Origin: PALSA-612 sp963711315
GTDB lineage: Bacteria; Actinomycetota; Thermoleophilia; Gaiellales; Gaiellaceae
NCBI GenBank assembly: GCA_963711315.1
Contig: CAVQDQ010000002.1
Location: 806,001 to 870,000 of the forward strand
Length of the DNA: 64,000 bases
Reading direction: 5' to 3'
Shown here: piece after piece, positions 17,159-25,448 of the stretch
Numbering within the stretch: the first letter of the stretch is position 1
Layout of the letters: each line of letters opens with the position of its first letter
The notes under the pieces: model-generated
Told to the model about the DNA's origin: nothing
Database searches by the model: none
The model's input: the letters and a program-made list of their open reading frames with translations, nothing else
Program-made: the position numbers and the translations under genes

Positions 17159-17300
17159 CCGAACGCTCATCGGTCGCGGCCGGATCCAGCCTCACGTCTT
17201 CGAAAGGCATTCCGGAACGCCGGGGCTCTGGCGCCATTTCCGGAACGCTCGCCCAGGAGACCGTCCTCCCTGAGGCCTCCGAACTTACACCGTCCTACCA
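17159..17300 (-). repeat. Island repeat-like segment (between peptidase E and the DUF6994-like gene)
   Basis: Contains CCGAACGCT at 17159-17167, 52 bases upstream of the peptidase E start, and two further CCGGAACGC variants (near 17211 and 17240). The GGTAGTCGGGG core of the other copies is not clearly present, so this may be a different or decayed version of the element. No gene is seen in this interval. Confidence 0.4.
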
Positions 17301-17312
17301 CGAGGTCAGGCA

Positions 17313-18019
17313 TCAGACGTGCCGTCGATCCCCGAGGTGCTTGATCCGGTGGTTCCGGGCTTCGATGAACTCGATCGAGCGGCGGCGGTACTCCTTGTAC
17401 GCACCAACATCGTTGGGGACCCACGGCGGGTCGAAGTCGTCGAACGGCATGAAGAACTTCACGCTGAGGTCATCGTTGACGAGATCATTGAGCAGAAAGA
17501 AGCTCACGTAGCCCCGGAAGTCGTCGAACAGGGCGAAGAAGTCGCTGTAGCGAGAGAGCGTGCTCGACAGCGGGCTTTCCCAATCCGAGTAGTGGCGGCG
17601 AATGCACTCGAGTGTGAGGTCGAACCGATCTGAAATGGACCTAGTGCACCCTCGGGCCTGGTTGATGGTCCATTTGCGATCGACCTGGTTCCCTGGGAAC
17701 ACCATCATCCCGCCGATCGTGTAGGCGATCGTCATGAACGCCTCATTCTCCGACTTGGGGAGTTGGTCAGTGATCGGCTTAAGCGCCGGCCACCTCAGGA
17801 AGGTCTGCATCACCGAGTCGCTCGACAGGAAGAACTCCCCCAACGCCGAGCGGTGGTGCAGGTACACCCCCGAGTGGAGCCCGACAGATCGAAGAACCCG
17901 CGACTGGGTAGGGGCTTGCTCCACAAGAGCCGGTGGTAGTTCCGGAGCGTAGGACTGTGAGAGTCGGGGTCATTGCCGCCAGCATCCGTCCTGAAGTCGA
18001 ACCCAATGTCGATCACCAT
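17313..18019 (-). CDS. Hypothetical protein, DUF6994-like (one frameshift)
   Basis: About 235 residues when joined. The N-terminal part reads MVIDIGFDFRTDAGGNDPDS and LRNYHRLLWSKPLPSRGFFD. Near 17880 the frame changes and continues YLHHRSALGEFFLSSDSVMQ...FRGYVSFFLLNDLVND and ends HRIKHLGDRRHV. I recall this combination (FDFRTD, LWSKPLP, HHRS-LGEFFLSSDS) from a conserved hypothetical family of unknown function, probably DUF6994. That name is from memory. No membrane segment or catalytic motif is obvious. It is the innermost gene of the island next to the integrase remnant. Confidence 0.65.
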
Positions 18020-18082
18020 CTCCTTAATCTCCGCTCGTCGGACGTTGTCGCCGCGTGGTCGTTCGTCGCCAAGGAGATGATC

Positions 18083-18181
18083 CTATGAGCCGGGCTCGGG
18101 CCAGGCGAGCAGCACCAAAGGGTCGTTGGCGTAAAAGAGCCTCAGGTCATCAGTCCACTGGTCCGCGTCCCTTTTGCGCAT
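18083..18181 (-). CDS. Very short hypothetical reading frame or gene remnant
   Basis: A 32-residue frame (MRKRDADQWTDDLRLFYAND, then PLVLLAWPEPGS) ending 64 bases before the DUF6994-like start. The composition is protein-like and AAGGAG purine runs occur around it, but it is too short to classify. It could be a small gene of the island or the front end of a lost gene. Confidence 0.25.
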   Translation of the reverse strand: MRKRDADQWTDDLRLFYANDPLVLLAWPEPGS

Positions 18182-18186
18182 GATTG

Positions 18187-18402
18187 ACGCCTGTGCGAGC
18201 CGATCTTCCCTCCGGAACCGTCACCTTCCTTTTCACGGCCGCGTCCTCTGCGGCCGGTAACCCGAACACCTACGTCCAGCAATCCGCGGGACACTCGCAG
18301 TACCGCATCACCGAGCGGTACATCCATCCGGAACAGACGACGTTCCCTGGTGCGGCGGAGAAGACGGAGGCGCGTGTGTTTGGCGCCATAGGGGCCGTTT
18401 AG
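18187..18402 (+). pseudogene. Tyrosine integrase C-terminal remnant fused to a cyclase-like start
   Basis: The frame begins DLPSGTVTFLFT, the characteristic start of actinobacterial class III cyclases, and within about 15 residues changes to NPNTYVQQSAGHSQYRITER and YIHPEQTTFPGAAEKTEARV. The latter is the C-terminus of a phage-type tyrosine recombinase, with the box II GHS histidine and the nucleophilic Tyr in ERYIHP. The catalytic Arg-Lys part is missing, so it cannot be active. It lies 80 bases from tRNA-Asn, the classic position for an island integrase. It marks the end of the 14.4-18.5 kb island. Confidence 0.75.
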
Positions 18403-18479
18403 GGGTACGAAAAGGGGTACGACGTTGCCACCAGCCACCGCACCCGACCACGCGAACCCTGCGTGTTGCAGGGCTTTAG

Positions 18480-18555
<76 letters not shown>

Positions 18556-18580
18556 CCGGCCGCCAGGCGGCGCAGCCAGT

Positions 18581-19168
18581 CTAGCCGCTGTCCAGCGCCC
18601 TTCTGAGTGTTCGCGCGGCGCGCTCGGGGTCCGGCGCGTCGCCGATTGCGCGCACCACTGCGATCCTCGTCGCCCCGGCCGCGATCACGTCGGCTACGTT
18701 CGTCTCGTCGATGCCCCCGATGGCGAACCAGGGCTGCCGCGCGTGAGCGGCGGCGTACCCAACGAGGTCGAGACCAACCGCCGGTCGACCCTCTTTGGTC
18801 GGCGTCTCGTGCACTGGCCCGACGCCGATGTAGTCCGCATCGGTCGCGTCGATCTCCTTCGGTGCGTGCGTCGACTGGCCAACGGCGATCCCAAGCCGAC
18901 GGGCGGCGTCCACGGGAAGATCGTCCTGACCTAGATGCACGAAGTCCGCCTCGCAGAGGATCGCCAGATCCGGCCGGTCGTTGACGACGAGCGGGACTCC
19001 TAGCCGCCTCGTGAGCTCGCGTGACTCCTGGAGGCGCGGCAGGAGCTCTGCATCGGCCAACCCCTTCTCCCGGATCTGGACGATGTCCACGCCACCGCGC
19101 ACGGCTGCCTCGAGGAGCTCCCCGAGACCGTCCCGGGCGGGCGCGATCAGATAGAGGCGCTCATCCAC
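18581..19168 (-). CDS. thiE: Thiamine-phosphate synthase
   Basis: 195 residues, TIM barrel. It couples HMP pyrophosphate with the thiazole phosphate to make thiamine phosphate. Family motifs: 'VDIVQIREKGLADAELL' (substrate-binding), 'PLVVNDRPDLAI', 'DFVHLGQDDLP' (Mg-binding Asp), 'DYIGVGPVHETPTKEG' and WFAIGGIDETN. The start is GTG at 19168, overlapping the thiS stop (GGTGGATGA), so it is translated from the thi operon mRNA controlled by the TPP riboswitch at 20136-20209. Confidence 0.95.
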   Translation of the reverse strand: MDERLYLIAPARDGLGELLEAAVRGGVDIVQIREKGLADAELLPRLQESRELTRRLGVPLVVNDRPDLAILCEADFVHLGQDDLPVDAARRLGIAVGQSTHAPKEIDATDADYIGVGPVHETPTKEGRPAVGLDLVGYAAAHARQPWFAIGGIDETNVADVIAAGATRIAVVRAIGDAPDPERAARTLRRALDSG

Positions 19169-19362
19169 CGGCTACGGGGCGGGCGACGACGAGCGCGTCG
19201 CCCTCCTCGAGCCCGAGCTCGGCGTAGTAGATCTCGCTCCACGGGCTCGCCGTTTCGTTCCACGAGCGCGTACGGTCCGGCAATGCCAAGCTGCTCGAGC
19301 AGAGCAGCGACGGTGGCGTCGGGTTCGACGTCTACCTCGCGGCCGTTGACGACGACCTTCAC
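19161..19362 (-). CDS. thiS: Sulfur carrier protein ThiS (one frameshift)
   Basis: About 66 residues. It starts GTG AAG GTC (MKVVVNGREVDVEPDATVAA, ubiquitin-like first half with LLEQLGIAGPYALVERNGEP). After one extra base near 19235 it continues YYAELGLEEGDALVVARPVA and ends in Gly-Gly, the diglycine that is adenylated and thiocarboxylated to deliver sulfur to ThiG. Size and C-terminus are correct for ThiS, so the shift is probably a sequence error. It overlaps both neighbours (GTGA with thiG, TGGATGA with thiE). Confidence 0.88.
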
Positions 19363-20150
19363 CGGCTGACGAGACCGGTGATCGGGCTCGAAGGCCTCGC
19401 CACTTCGGACTCCTCGATCAGCCCGGCCAGGCGGGCCGCGCGCCCCGCCTCCACCCCGAGCTTGAACGCCCCCGCCATCGCCACCGGATCGTCGGCGAGC
19501 GCGATGGCCGTGTTGACGAGCACGCCGTCGGCGCCGAGCTCCATGCTCTCGGCAGCCTGTGACGGCGCGCCGAGCCCCGCGTCGACGATCACCGGCACTT
19601 CGGCCTGCTCGATCATGATCTCGATCGTGTGGCGCAGCTTCAGGCCGCGACCGCTCCCGATCGGCGACGCGAGCGGCATCACGGTGGCGCAACCCGCCTC
19701 CTCGAGCTTCCGCTGGAGTACCGGGTCCGGCTGAACGTATGGGAGCACGGTGAACCCCTCTTCGACGAGCGCGCGAGCGGCTTCCAGCGTTTGCTCGCCG
19801 TCGGGCAGCAGGTAGCGCGGGTCGGGAATCACCTCGAGCTTGATCCAGTCGGATAGGCCACCAGCCCTCGCGAGGCGCGCCACGCGCACGGCCTCCTCCG
19901 CGGTCTCGCAGCCGGCCGTGTTCGGCAGCAGCAGCACGCCCTCCGGCAGCCAGTCGGTGACGGCTTCGGCGTCGCGGTCGAGGTCGATGCGGCGCACGGC
20001 GATGGTCACCAGCTCGCACTCCGACGTGAGGACCGCGTCCCGCATCACCTCGAACGAGGGGTACTTGCCGGTGCCGGTTATCAGCCGCGAGCGGAACTCG
20101 CGGCCCGCAATGACGAGTGGATCGTGAATCGTTGCTCCCTCCGCTGGCAT
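19359..20150 (-). CDS. thiG: Thiazole synthase ThiG
   Basis: Up to 263 residues, TIM barrel. It forms the thiazole phosphate from deoxyxylulose 5-phosphate, a glycine-derived imine and ThiS thiocarboxylate. The conserved lysine (Lys104 in DWIKLEVIPD) forms the Schiff base. Also visible are SRLITGTGKYPSF, 'LVTIAVRRIDLDRD', 'PIGSGRGL' and DAGLGAPSQAAESMELGADG. The only ATG in frame (20148-20150) lies inside the conserved 3' part of the TPP riboswitch. The Shine-Dalgarno GGAGGGA (20136-20142) is 6 bases upstream of an ATT at 20127-20129, so the true start may be that ATT, giving a protein starting IHDPLVIAGREF. Catalytic content is the same either way. Confidence 0.93.
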   Translation of the reverse strand: MPAEGATIHDPLVIAGREFRSRLITGTGKYPSFEVMRDAVLTSECELVTIAVRRIDLDRDAEAVTDWLPEGVLLLPNTAGCETAEEAVRVARLARAGGLSDWIKLEVIPDPRYLLPDGEQTLEAARALVEEGFTVLPYVQPDPVLQRKLEEAGCATVMPLASPIGSGRGLKLRHTIEIMIEQAEVPVIVDAGLGAPSQAAESMELGADGVLVNTAIALADDPVAMAGAFKLGVEAGRAARLAGLIEESEVARPSSPITGLVSR

Positions 20151-20209
20151 GACCCAGATCAGGTTCTCCGGTCGCGGCCTCGTGACCGCCTCTCAGCCCC
20201 CGCCAGGGA
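20136..20209 (-). promoter_or_regulatory. TPP riboswitch (THI element) of the thi operon
   Basis: On the minus strand, helix P1 is TCCCT (20205-20209) with AGGGA (20136-20140). Between them lie GGGGCTGAGAGG (pyrimidine-sensor arm with CTGAGA), a GCGGTCACGAGGCCGC hairpin, and ACCTGATCTGGGTCATGCC, the pyrophosphate-sensor arm. These match the THI box consensus closely. The GGAGGGA that pairs in P1 also serves as the ribosome-binding site, so TPP binding should hide it and repress translation of thiG-thiS-thiE. Confidence 0.95.
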
Positions 20210-20260
20210 CTCCCGAACGTCGTGGAGACTGTAGCGCCCGACCATATTCTGACGCTGCAA

Positions 20261-20499
20261 TGCCGGACGACACCGCAATGTTTCTCCTCACTGACCCTTC
20301 GGCGGCTGGCAAGTCGACCGTCGCGCGCCTCCTTGCAGGGCATTTCCCTCAAGGGGTGCACGTAGAAGGAGATGCCTTCAGGCGCAGTGTGGTGGCCGGA
20401 CGTGAAGAGATGACGCCCGAGCCATCTCAGGAGGCACTTACCCAGCAGTCACCGGAACAGACCGTGGACGAGATCCTGAGGCTAACGGCCTTCCTCTAG
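20261..20499 (+). pseudogene. Internally deleted P-loop kinase-like gene
   Basis: 79 residues: MPDDTAMFLLTDPSAAGKST, VARLLAGHFPQGVHVEGDAF, RRSVVAGREEMTPEPSQEAL, TQQSPEQTVDEILRLTAFL. The first part is the N-terminus of a small P-loop kinase (chloramphenicol-phosphotransferase-like) with the first P-loop Gly changed to Asp (TDPSAAGKST). The last part resembles the C-terminus of the same family (TPEQTVDEIL). The ~90 residues normally between them are absent, so an in-frame deletion is likely. It is probably non-functional. Confidence 0.6.
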
Positions 20500-20507
20500 C
20501 TCTCTCC

Positions 20508-20545
20508 GTCGAAAGTCCAACGCGTAAGCGAACTGGACTTTCGAC
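20508..20545. terminator. Hairpin between the P-loop remnant and dnaG
   Basis: Perfect 12-bp inverted repeat GTCGAAAGTCCA (20508-20519) and TGGACTTTCGAC (20534-20545) with a 14-base loop. It lies between convergent genes directly after both stops and could act as a bidirectional terminator. There is no strong T-tract (GTTAAA on the plus side). Confidence 0.6.
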
Positions 20546-20546
20546 G

Positions 20547-22187
20547 TTAAACAAGGCTACCGACGGCCTCGTGGATGCGTTCCAACGCATCGATGAGGTC
20601 GGCACGCGTGGGATCCGCGGCCAGCTGCCGGCGGATGTGACGCTCGCGAAGCCGGAGCAGGAGCTCCTTGGTCGTCTGCTCGTCGATCTCCTCTCGAGCG
20701 GCGCGTGCATCCAACTCGGCGAGCAGCGGCAAGAGCTCGGCGGCCGGCTCGCCGGGCTCGACGAGATGGGCCCGAAGCGCGCGGTTCAGCTCGCTGTCGA
20801 AGTGCTCCGGCGTCAGCTCCGCGAGCAGCTGCACCGCTGCCGGATGCGCGATGCAACCGGCCAGCGCATCACGCTCCAGCCTCTCCCCCGCCTCGAGCAC
20901 CTTTGCGGACACCGTGCCCGTCGAAGCTGCCGTGCCTCTGGGGGCGAGCCCGGCCTGCGTCTCCGGCGGCAGGTCGAGCCGGTCCGCGACGAGCCGCATG
21001 GCATCCTGGCGCTCTGGCGAGTCTTCGAAGTTCGCGAGCACCTCTCGGACGCGAACGAACGCCTCCTGGCGGTCGGCCGCGCGATCGAGCTCGATGCGGA
21101 CGCGGTAGAAGACGTAGCTCTCCGCACGGCCGAGCAGCTCGCCGAAGCTCTCCGCCGCGTCGGCCGGATCGAGACCCGGCGCGAGCGGCACCACCTTCAC
21201 CTCGAAGCCCTGGCTCGCAGCCAGCTCCATGCCCCGCAGCGTCGCCGCCTGTCCCGCCGCGTCTGCGTCGAAGCACAGATACAGACGGTGGGTCAGCCGC
21301 TTCAGCTCTGCGAGCTGCCTCTCGGTGAGCGCCGTGCCCATCGACGCCACCACCGGCTCGAGGCCGGCCTGGCGGAGCGCGATCGCGTCGGTGTTGCCCT
21401 CGACCACGATCGCCCGCTCCTCCTTCGCGATCGCCTGGCGCGCCAGGTGCAGCCCGTAGAGCACTGCCGACTTGTGGAAGAGGTCGCCTTCCGGTGAGTT
21501 GACGTACTTCGCCTGCAGCGGATCGTCCTCGCGGAGCTTCCGCGCGCTGTAGCCAACTACCCGGCCGCGCGCGTCCGCCAGCGGGAACATCAGCCTGCCC
21601 GAGAAGTAGTCGTTGCCACGGCGGTTGGCGAGACCGGCGGCAGCAAGCTCGGGCCGGGTGAATCCCTTGTCGGCGGCCTTGCGCGCGAGCGCCGGAGCGA
21701 CAGGCGAGAGCCCTAACCGGAACTCGCGACAGATCTCGTCGCGCAGCCCGCGCTCCGCGAGATACGCACGCACCGGCTCGCCCTCGGCCGTCTCCCAGAG
21801 GTAGCGCTCGTAGAACGACGTAGCCTGCTCGAGCACCGCGTACAGCCGTTCCCGGCGTTTCCGCGCGGCATCCGCCGCCGGGGACGTCTCCTCGTACTCG
21901 AGCGGCACGCGGAACCGATCTCCGAGCCACTCGATCGCACCCGCAAAGTCGACGTTCTCCGTCTCACGGACGAACGCGATGAGGTCGCCGCCCTTGCCGC
22001 AGCCGAAGCAGTAGTAGAGCTTGTCGACGGGGTTGACGGAGAAGCTCGGCGTCCGCTCCTCGTGAAATGGACAGCGGCCGACGTACCGCGCGCCTGCCTT
22101 TCTGAGTTGTGTCCGGCCGCCGACGACGTCCAGCATGTCGGCCGCAGTCTTCACCGCCTCCACCGACTCCTGCTTTATCCGGGACAC
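20547..22187 (-). CDS. dnaG: DNA primase
   Basis: 546 residues. It synthesises RNA primers at the replication fork. The CHC2 zinc finger is at the N-terminus (Cys39, His42, Cys60, Cys63 in GRCPFHEERTPSF and YYCFGCGKGG). The catalytic core follows, and the TOPRIM motif is VVEGNTDAIA (Glu263) with FDADAAGQAA (Asp307, Asp309). The rest is the DnaB-interacting helical region, ending VGSLV. In many actinobacteria dgt lies next to dnaG. Here the two are separated by three plus-strand cyclase genes. The gene is intact and divergent from the first cyclase gene, whose start is 41 bases away. Confidence 0.95.
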   Translation of the reverse strand: MSRIKQESVEAVKTAADMLDVVGGRTQLRKAGARYVGRCPFHEERTPSFSVNPVDKLYYCFGCGKGGDLIAFVRETENVDFAGAIEWLGDRFRVPLEYEETSPAADAARKRRERLYAVLEQATSFYERYLWETAEGEPVRAYLAERGLRDEICREFRLGLSPVAPALARKAADKGFTRPELAAAGLANRRGNDYFSGRLMFPLADARGRVVGYSARKLREDDPLQAKYVNSPEGDLFHKSAVLYGLHLARQAIAKEERAIVVEGNTDAIALRQAGLEPVVASMGTALTERQLAELKRLTHRLYLCFDADAAGQAATLRGMELAASQGFEVKVVPLAPGLDPADAAESFGELLGRAESYVFYRVRIELDRAADRQEAFVRVREVLANFEDSPERQDAMRLVADRLDLPPETQAGLAPRGTAASTGTVSAKVLEAGERLERDALAGCIAHPAAVQLLAELTPEHFDSELNRALRAHLVEPGEPAAELLPLLAELDARAAREEIDEQTTKELLLRLRERHIRRQLAADPTRADLIDALERIHEAVGSLV

Positions 22188-22227
22188 GGACTGAGCCTAC
22201 CGCGCGCCCACGTCGTACTCTTTCGCG

Positions 22228-25200
22228 GTGTCACGTCGAGAGCGCAAGGTCGTCACGGTCCTGTTCTGCGACCTCGTCGGCTTCACATCACAGCGCTGAG
22301 TCGATGGACCCTGAGGACGTCGAGGAGCTGCTGGCCCCGTACCACTCACGGCTTCGCTCGGAGCTCGAACGGTATGGCGGCACGGTCGAGAAGTTCATCG
22401 GCGACGCGGTGATGGCGCTGTTCGGCGCTCCTGTCGCCCACGAGGATGATCCGGAGCGGGCGGTGCGGGCCGCGCTCGCGATCCGTGACTGGGCGCGGGA
22501 GAGCGAAGGGGTCGAGGTTCGCGTCGCCGTGCACACCGGCGAAGCGCTCGTCACCCTGGGTGCCCGTCCCAGCGAGGGCGAGGGCATGGCCGCCGGTGAC
22601 GTCGTCAACACGGCGGCACGTCTCCAGGCAGCGGCTCCAGTCAACGGGATCATCGTCGGCGAGCAGACGTACCGCGCCACGCGCGCCGCGATCGACTACC
22701 GCGAGGCGGTTCCCGTCGTCGCCAAGGGAAAGGGTGATCCCATTGCGGTATGGGAGGCACTGCAGGCTCGCTCCCGCCTCGGCACGGAGGTCCTCGACCA
22801 CGTTGCCGGCGAGCTCGTCGGCCGCGAGCGGGAATTGGCAGCGTTGCGTGCAGCGCTCGACCGCGTGCGCGAGGAGCGCTCGTCGCAGCTCGTGACGCTC
22901 GTCGGCGTGCCGGGCATCGGCAAGAGCCGCCTGCTCTACGAACTCTCACGGGTCGCGGACGCGGAAGCAGAGCTCATCATCTGGCGCCAAGGCCGCTGTC
23001 TGGCATATGGCGACGGAGTCACGTTGTGGGCCCTTTCGGAGATCGTCAAGGCGCAGGCCGGGATTCTCGAGGCGGACACCGAGGCCGTGGCCTCCGACAA
23101 GCTTGACCGCGCTGTCGAGGATGTCGCCGACCCTGCCGATGCCGCTTGGATCGAAGCGCATCTGCGGCCGCTGACCGGTCTGGAGGAGGAGTCTCAGCTC
23201 GGTGGCGACCGTCGCGGCGAAGCGTTCGCAGCCTGGCGCCGGTACTTCGAAGAGCTCGCCGCACGGCACCCACTCGTGCTCGTCTTCGAAGACCTCCAGT
23301 GGGCTGACGAGAGTCTGTTGGACTTCGTCGATGAGCTCGCCGACTGGGTCACCGGCGTGCCGCTGCTCGTCGTCTGCACGGCACGGCCCGAGCTCCTCTC
23401 GCGGCGCCCGGGCTGGGGCGGCGGGAAGCTCAACGCCTCTACGTTCGCGCTCGAGCCGCTGTCGGACGAGGAGACTGCACGGCTGATGGCAAAGCGTCTC
23501 GAACAGCCGGTCCTGCCGGCCGACGTTCAGCGGACACTCCTCGACCGGGCCGGCGGCAACCCGCTGTACGCCGAGCAGTTCGCCCAGCTGTACCTCGAGC
23601 GAGGCTCGGTTGAGGAGCTGCCTTTGCCGGAGACGCTCCAGGGCATAATCGCCGCGCGTCTCGACGACTTGCTCGCCGAAGAGAAGGCGCTTCTCCATTC
23701 CGCGTCGGTCGTGGGCAAGGTCTTCTGGACCGGCGCGCTCGGCGTCGACACGACGGCAATGGAGGATGCATTGCACTCGCTGGAACGGAAGGGCTTCGTT
23801 CGCCGCCAGCGACGGTCCTCTGTCGCTGGTGAGGTCGAGCTCGCCTTCGCACACGCCCTCGTCCGCGACGTTGCGTACGGGCAGATCCCGCGCGCAGAGC
23901 GAGTACGACGGCATTGCGAGGTCGCCACGTGGATCGAGTCGCTGGGCCGCCCCGAAGACCACGCCGAGATGGTCGCGTACCACTGGCGCTCCGCGCTCGA
24001 GCTCGCCGACGCCGCGGGACACGACGTCGTTGACATTGCGACCAGCGCGCGGGTGGCCCTCCGGGCGGCGGGCGACCGGGCCTACGCCGTCAACGGCTAC
24101 GCTGCCGGGGCGGCCTACTACGAGGAAGCGCTCGCCCTCTGGCCCGAGAGCGACGCCGAGAAGCCGGACCTCCTCTTCCGGTATGCGCGAGCCCTCTACA
24201 TCGCCGCCGACGATCGCAGCGGGAGTGCGATCGAAGAAGCGCGGGACGCCTTGCTGGCTGCTGGGCAATCGCCAGGCCGCGGCGGACGCGGAAGTCCTCC
24301 TCTCCAACATTTGGTGGCACCGTGGAAGACGCGATGACGCCTTCGCCCACCTCGCGCGAGCCGAGGAGCTTGCGGGCCGCACCCAGTCGCCGGCGACGGC
24401 GCGTGTTCTCGCCACCGCTGCACGTAGGCGGTTCATCGGTGGTGAGCCCAAAGTAGGTCTGCGCATCGCCAGGGAAGCGCTTGCAATGGCGGAAGCGCTC
24501 GGGCTCGACGACCTGCGGGCGCATGCGTTGACAACTATCGGTTCCGCGAGAGGAGAGACCGATGACGGCGGTGGGGTCAACGAGCTCGAGAGTGCGCTCA
24601 AGCTGGCACTCGTGGCGAGCCCTTCCCAGGCCGGAACCATCCTCAACAACCTCGCCGTTGCAGACTTCCTCGTGCTCGACCTACAAGGGGCGATGGCGCA
24701 TTTCGACGAAGGGTTTGAGATCGCCGTGCGCTTCGGCGACGGCGTAAACGCCCGCTGGCTACGAGCTCAGCTGGCAAGGATGGCGTTCATGCTCGGCCGC
24801 TGGGATGAGGCGATCCGCGCCGCCGACGAGTTCATCGCCGAGTGCGAGGCGGGTTCGCCGCACTACATGGAGGTCGCAGCCCGCCAGATTCGTGGCGTGA
24901 TGCGGGTGGCGCGGAGCGATCCGGACGGAGGACTCGCCGACATCCGTCGCGGTCTGGCGCTGGCACGCGAAGCCAAGGATCCCCAGGTGCTCCTGCCGAT
25001 GCTCGACCTCTGCGTACTCGCGTTCGAGCCACTCGGACGCACGCAGGAGGCGCGGGAGCTCATCCGCGAGGACCTGGCAATTGCCCGCGCCTACTCGTAC
25101 GCGGCCAACTGGAGTATTGCTCTGGCGATCTGCTTTTCGCACTTGGCGGCTGACCTCGCAGAGGAGATGCACAAGGTCCTGGAGCCCGCGCCCGCGGGCC

Positions 25201-25448
25201 CGTGGAAGGACCTTGCGCTCGTGTGTCTCGATCGCGACTTCGTCCACGCAGCCGAGATCTGGGCCGAGGCCGGCAGCCGTACCTGGGAGGCGCTGCTCCG
25301 GTCTCGTGCAGCGGAGGAGTTGATCGAGGGCGGCTATCGGGCCGAGGGTGAAGACCAGCTCGAGAAGGCGCTTTCCTTTTACCGCTCCGTGGGCGCGACC
25401 TTCTTCCTCGAGCGGGCCGAAGCCATTCGCGAGGCGAAGAGCGCCTGA
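22228..25448 (+). CDS. Class III cyclase-AAA ATPase-TPR regulator, copy 1 (two frameshifts)
   Basis: About 1,070 residues if joined. The N-terminal cyclase domain (about 1-170) has FCDLVGFTSQ with the first metal Asp, FIGDAVMALFGAP with the second Asp, and GDVVNTAARLQ (Asn/Arg). A STAND-like ATPase follows: Walker A GVPGIGKSRL, Walker B LVLVFEDLQWADE, 'GGNPLYAEQFAQLY'. The last ~450 residues are TPR-like helices. There is no C-terminal HTH. The GTG at 22228 reads to a TGA at 22298-22300 (FTSQ-R-stop). The continuation (AESMDPEDVEELL) is in the +1 frame, and a second shift lies near 24265. Initiation at the internal ATG (MDPEDVEE) would lose the first metal-binding Asp, giving an inactive cyclase. 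The role is unknown; such proteins are thought to link nucleotide signalling to ATP-dependent switching. Confidence 0.8.
22237..22458 (+). repeat. 222-bp perfect repeat, copy A (cyclase domain)
   Basis: Bases 22237-22458 are identical to 25463-25684 (constant offset 3226), including the frame-breaking CAGCGCTGAG. Divergence starts at once on both sides (CACGT vs AGCGG upstream; G vs A at 22459). The rest of the two genes is related but clearly different, so this block was copied recently or is an assembly artefact. Confidence 0.9.
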
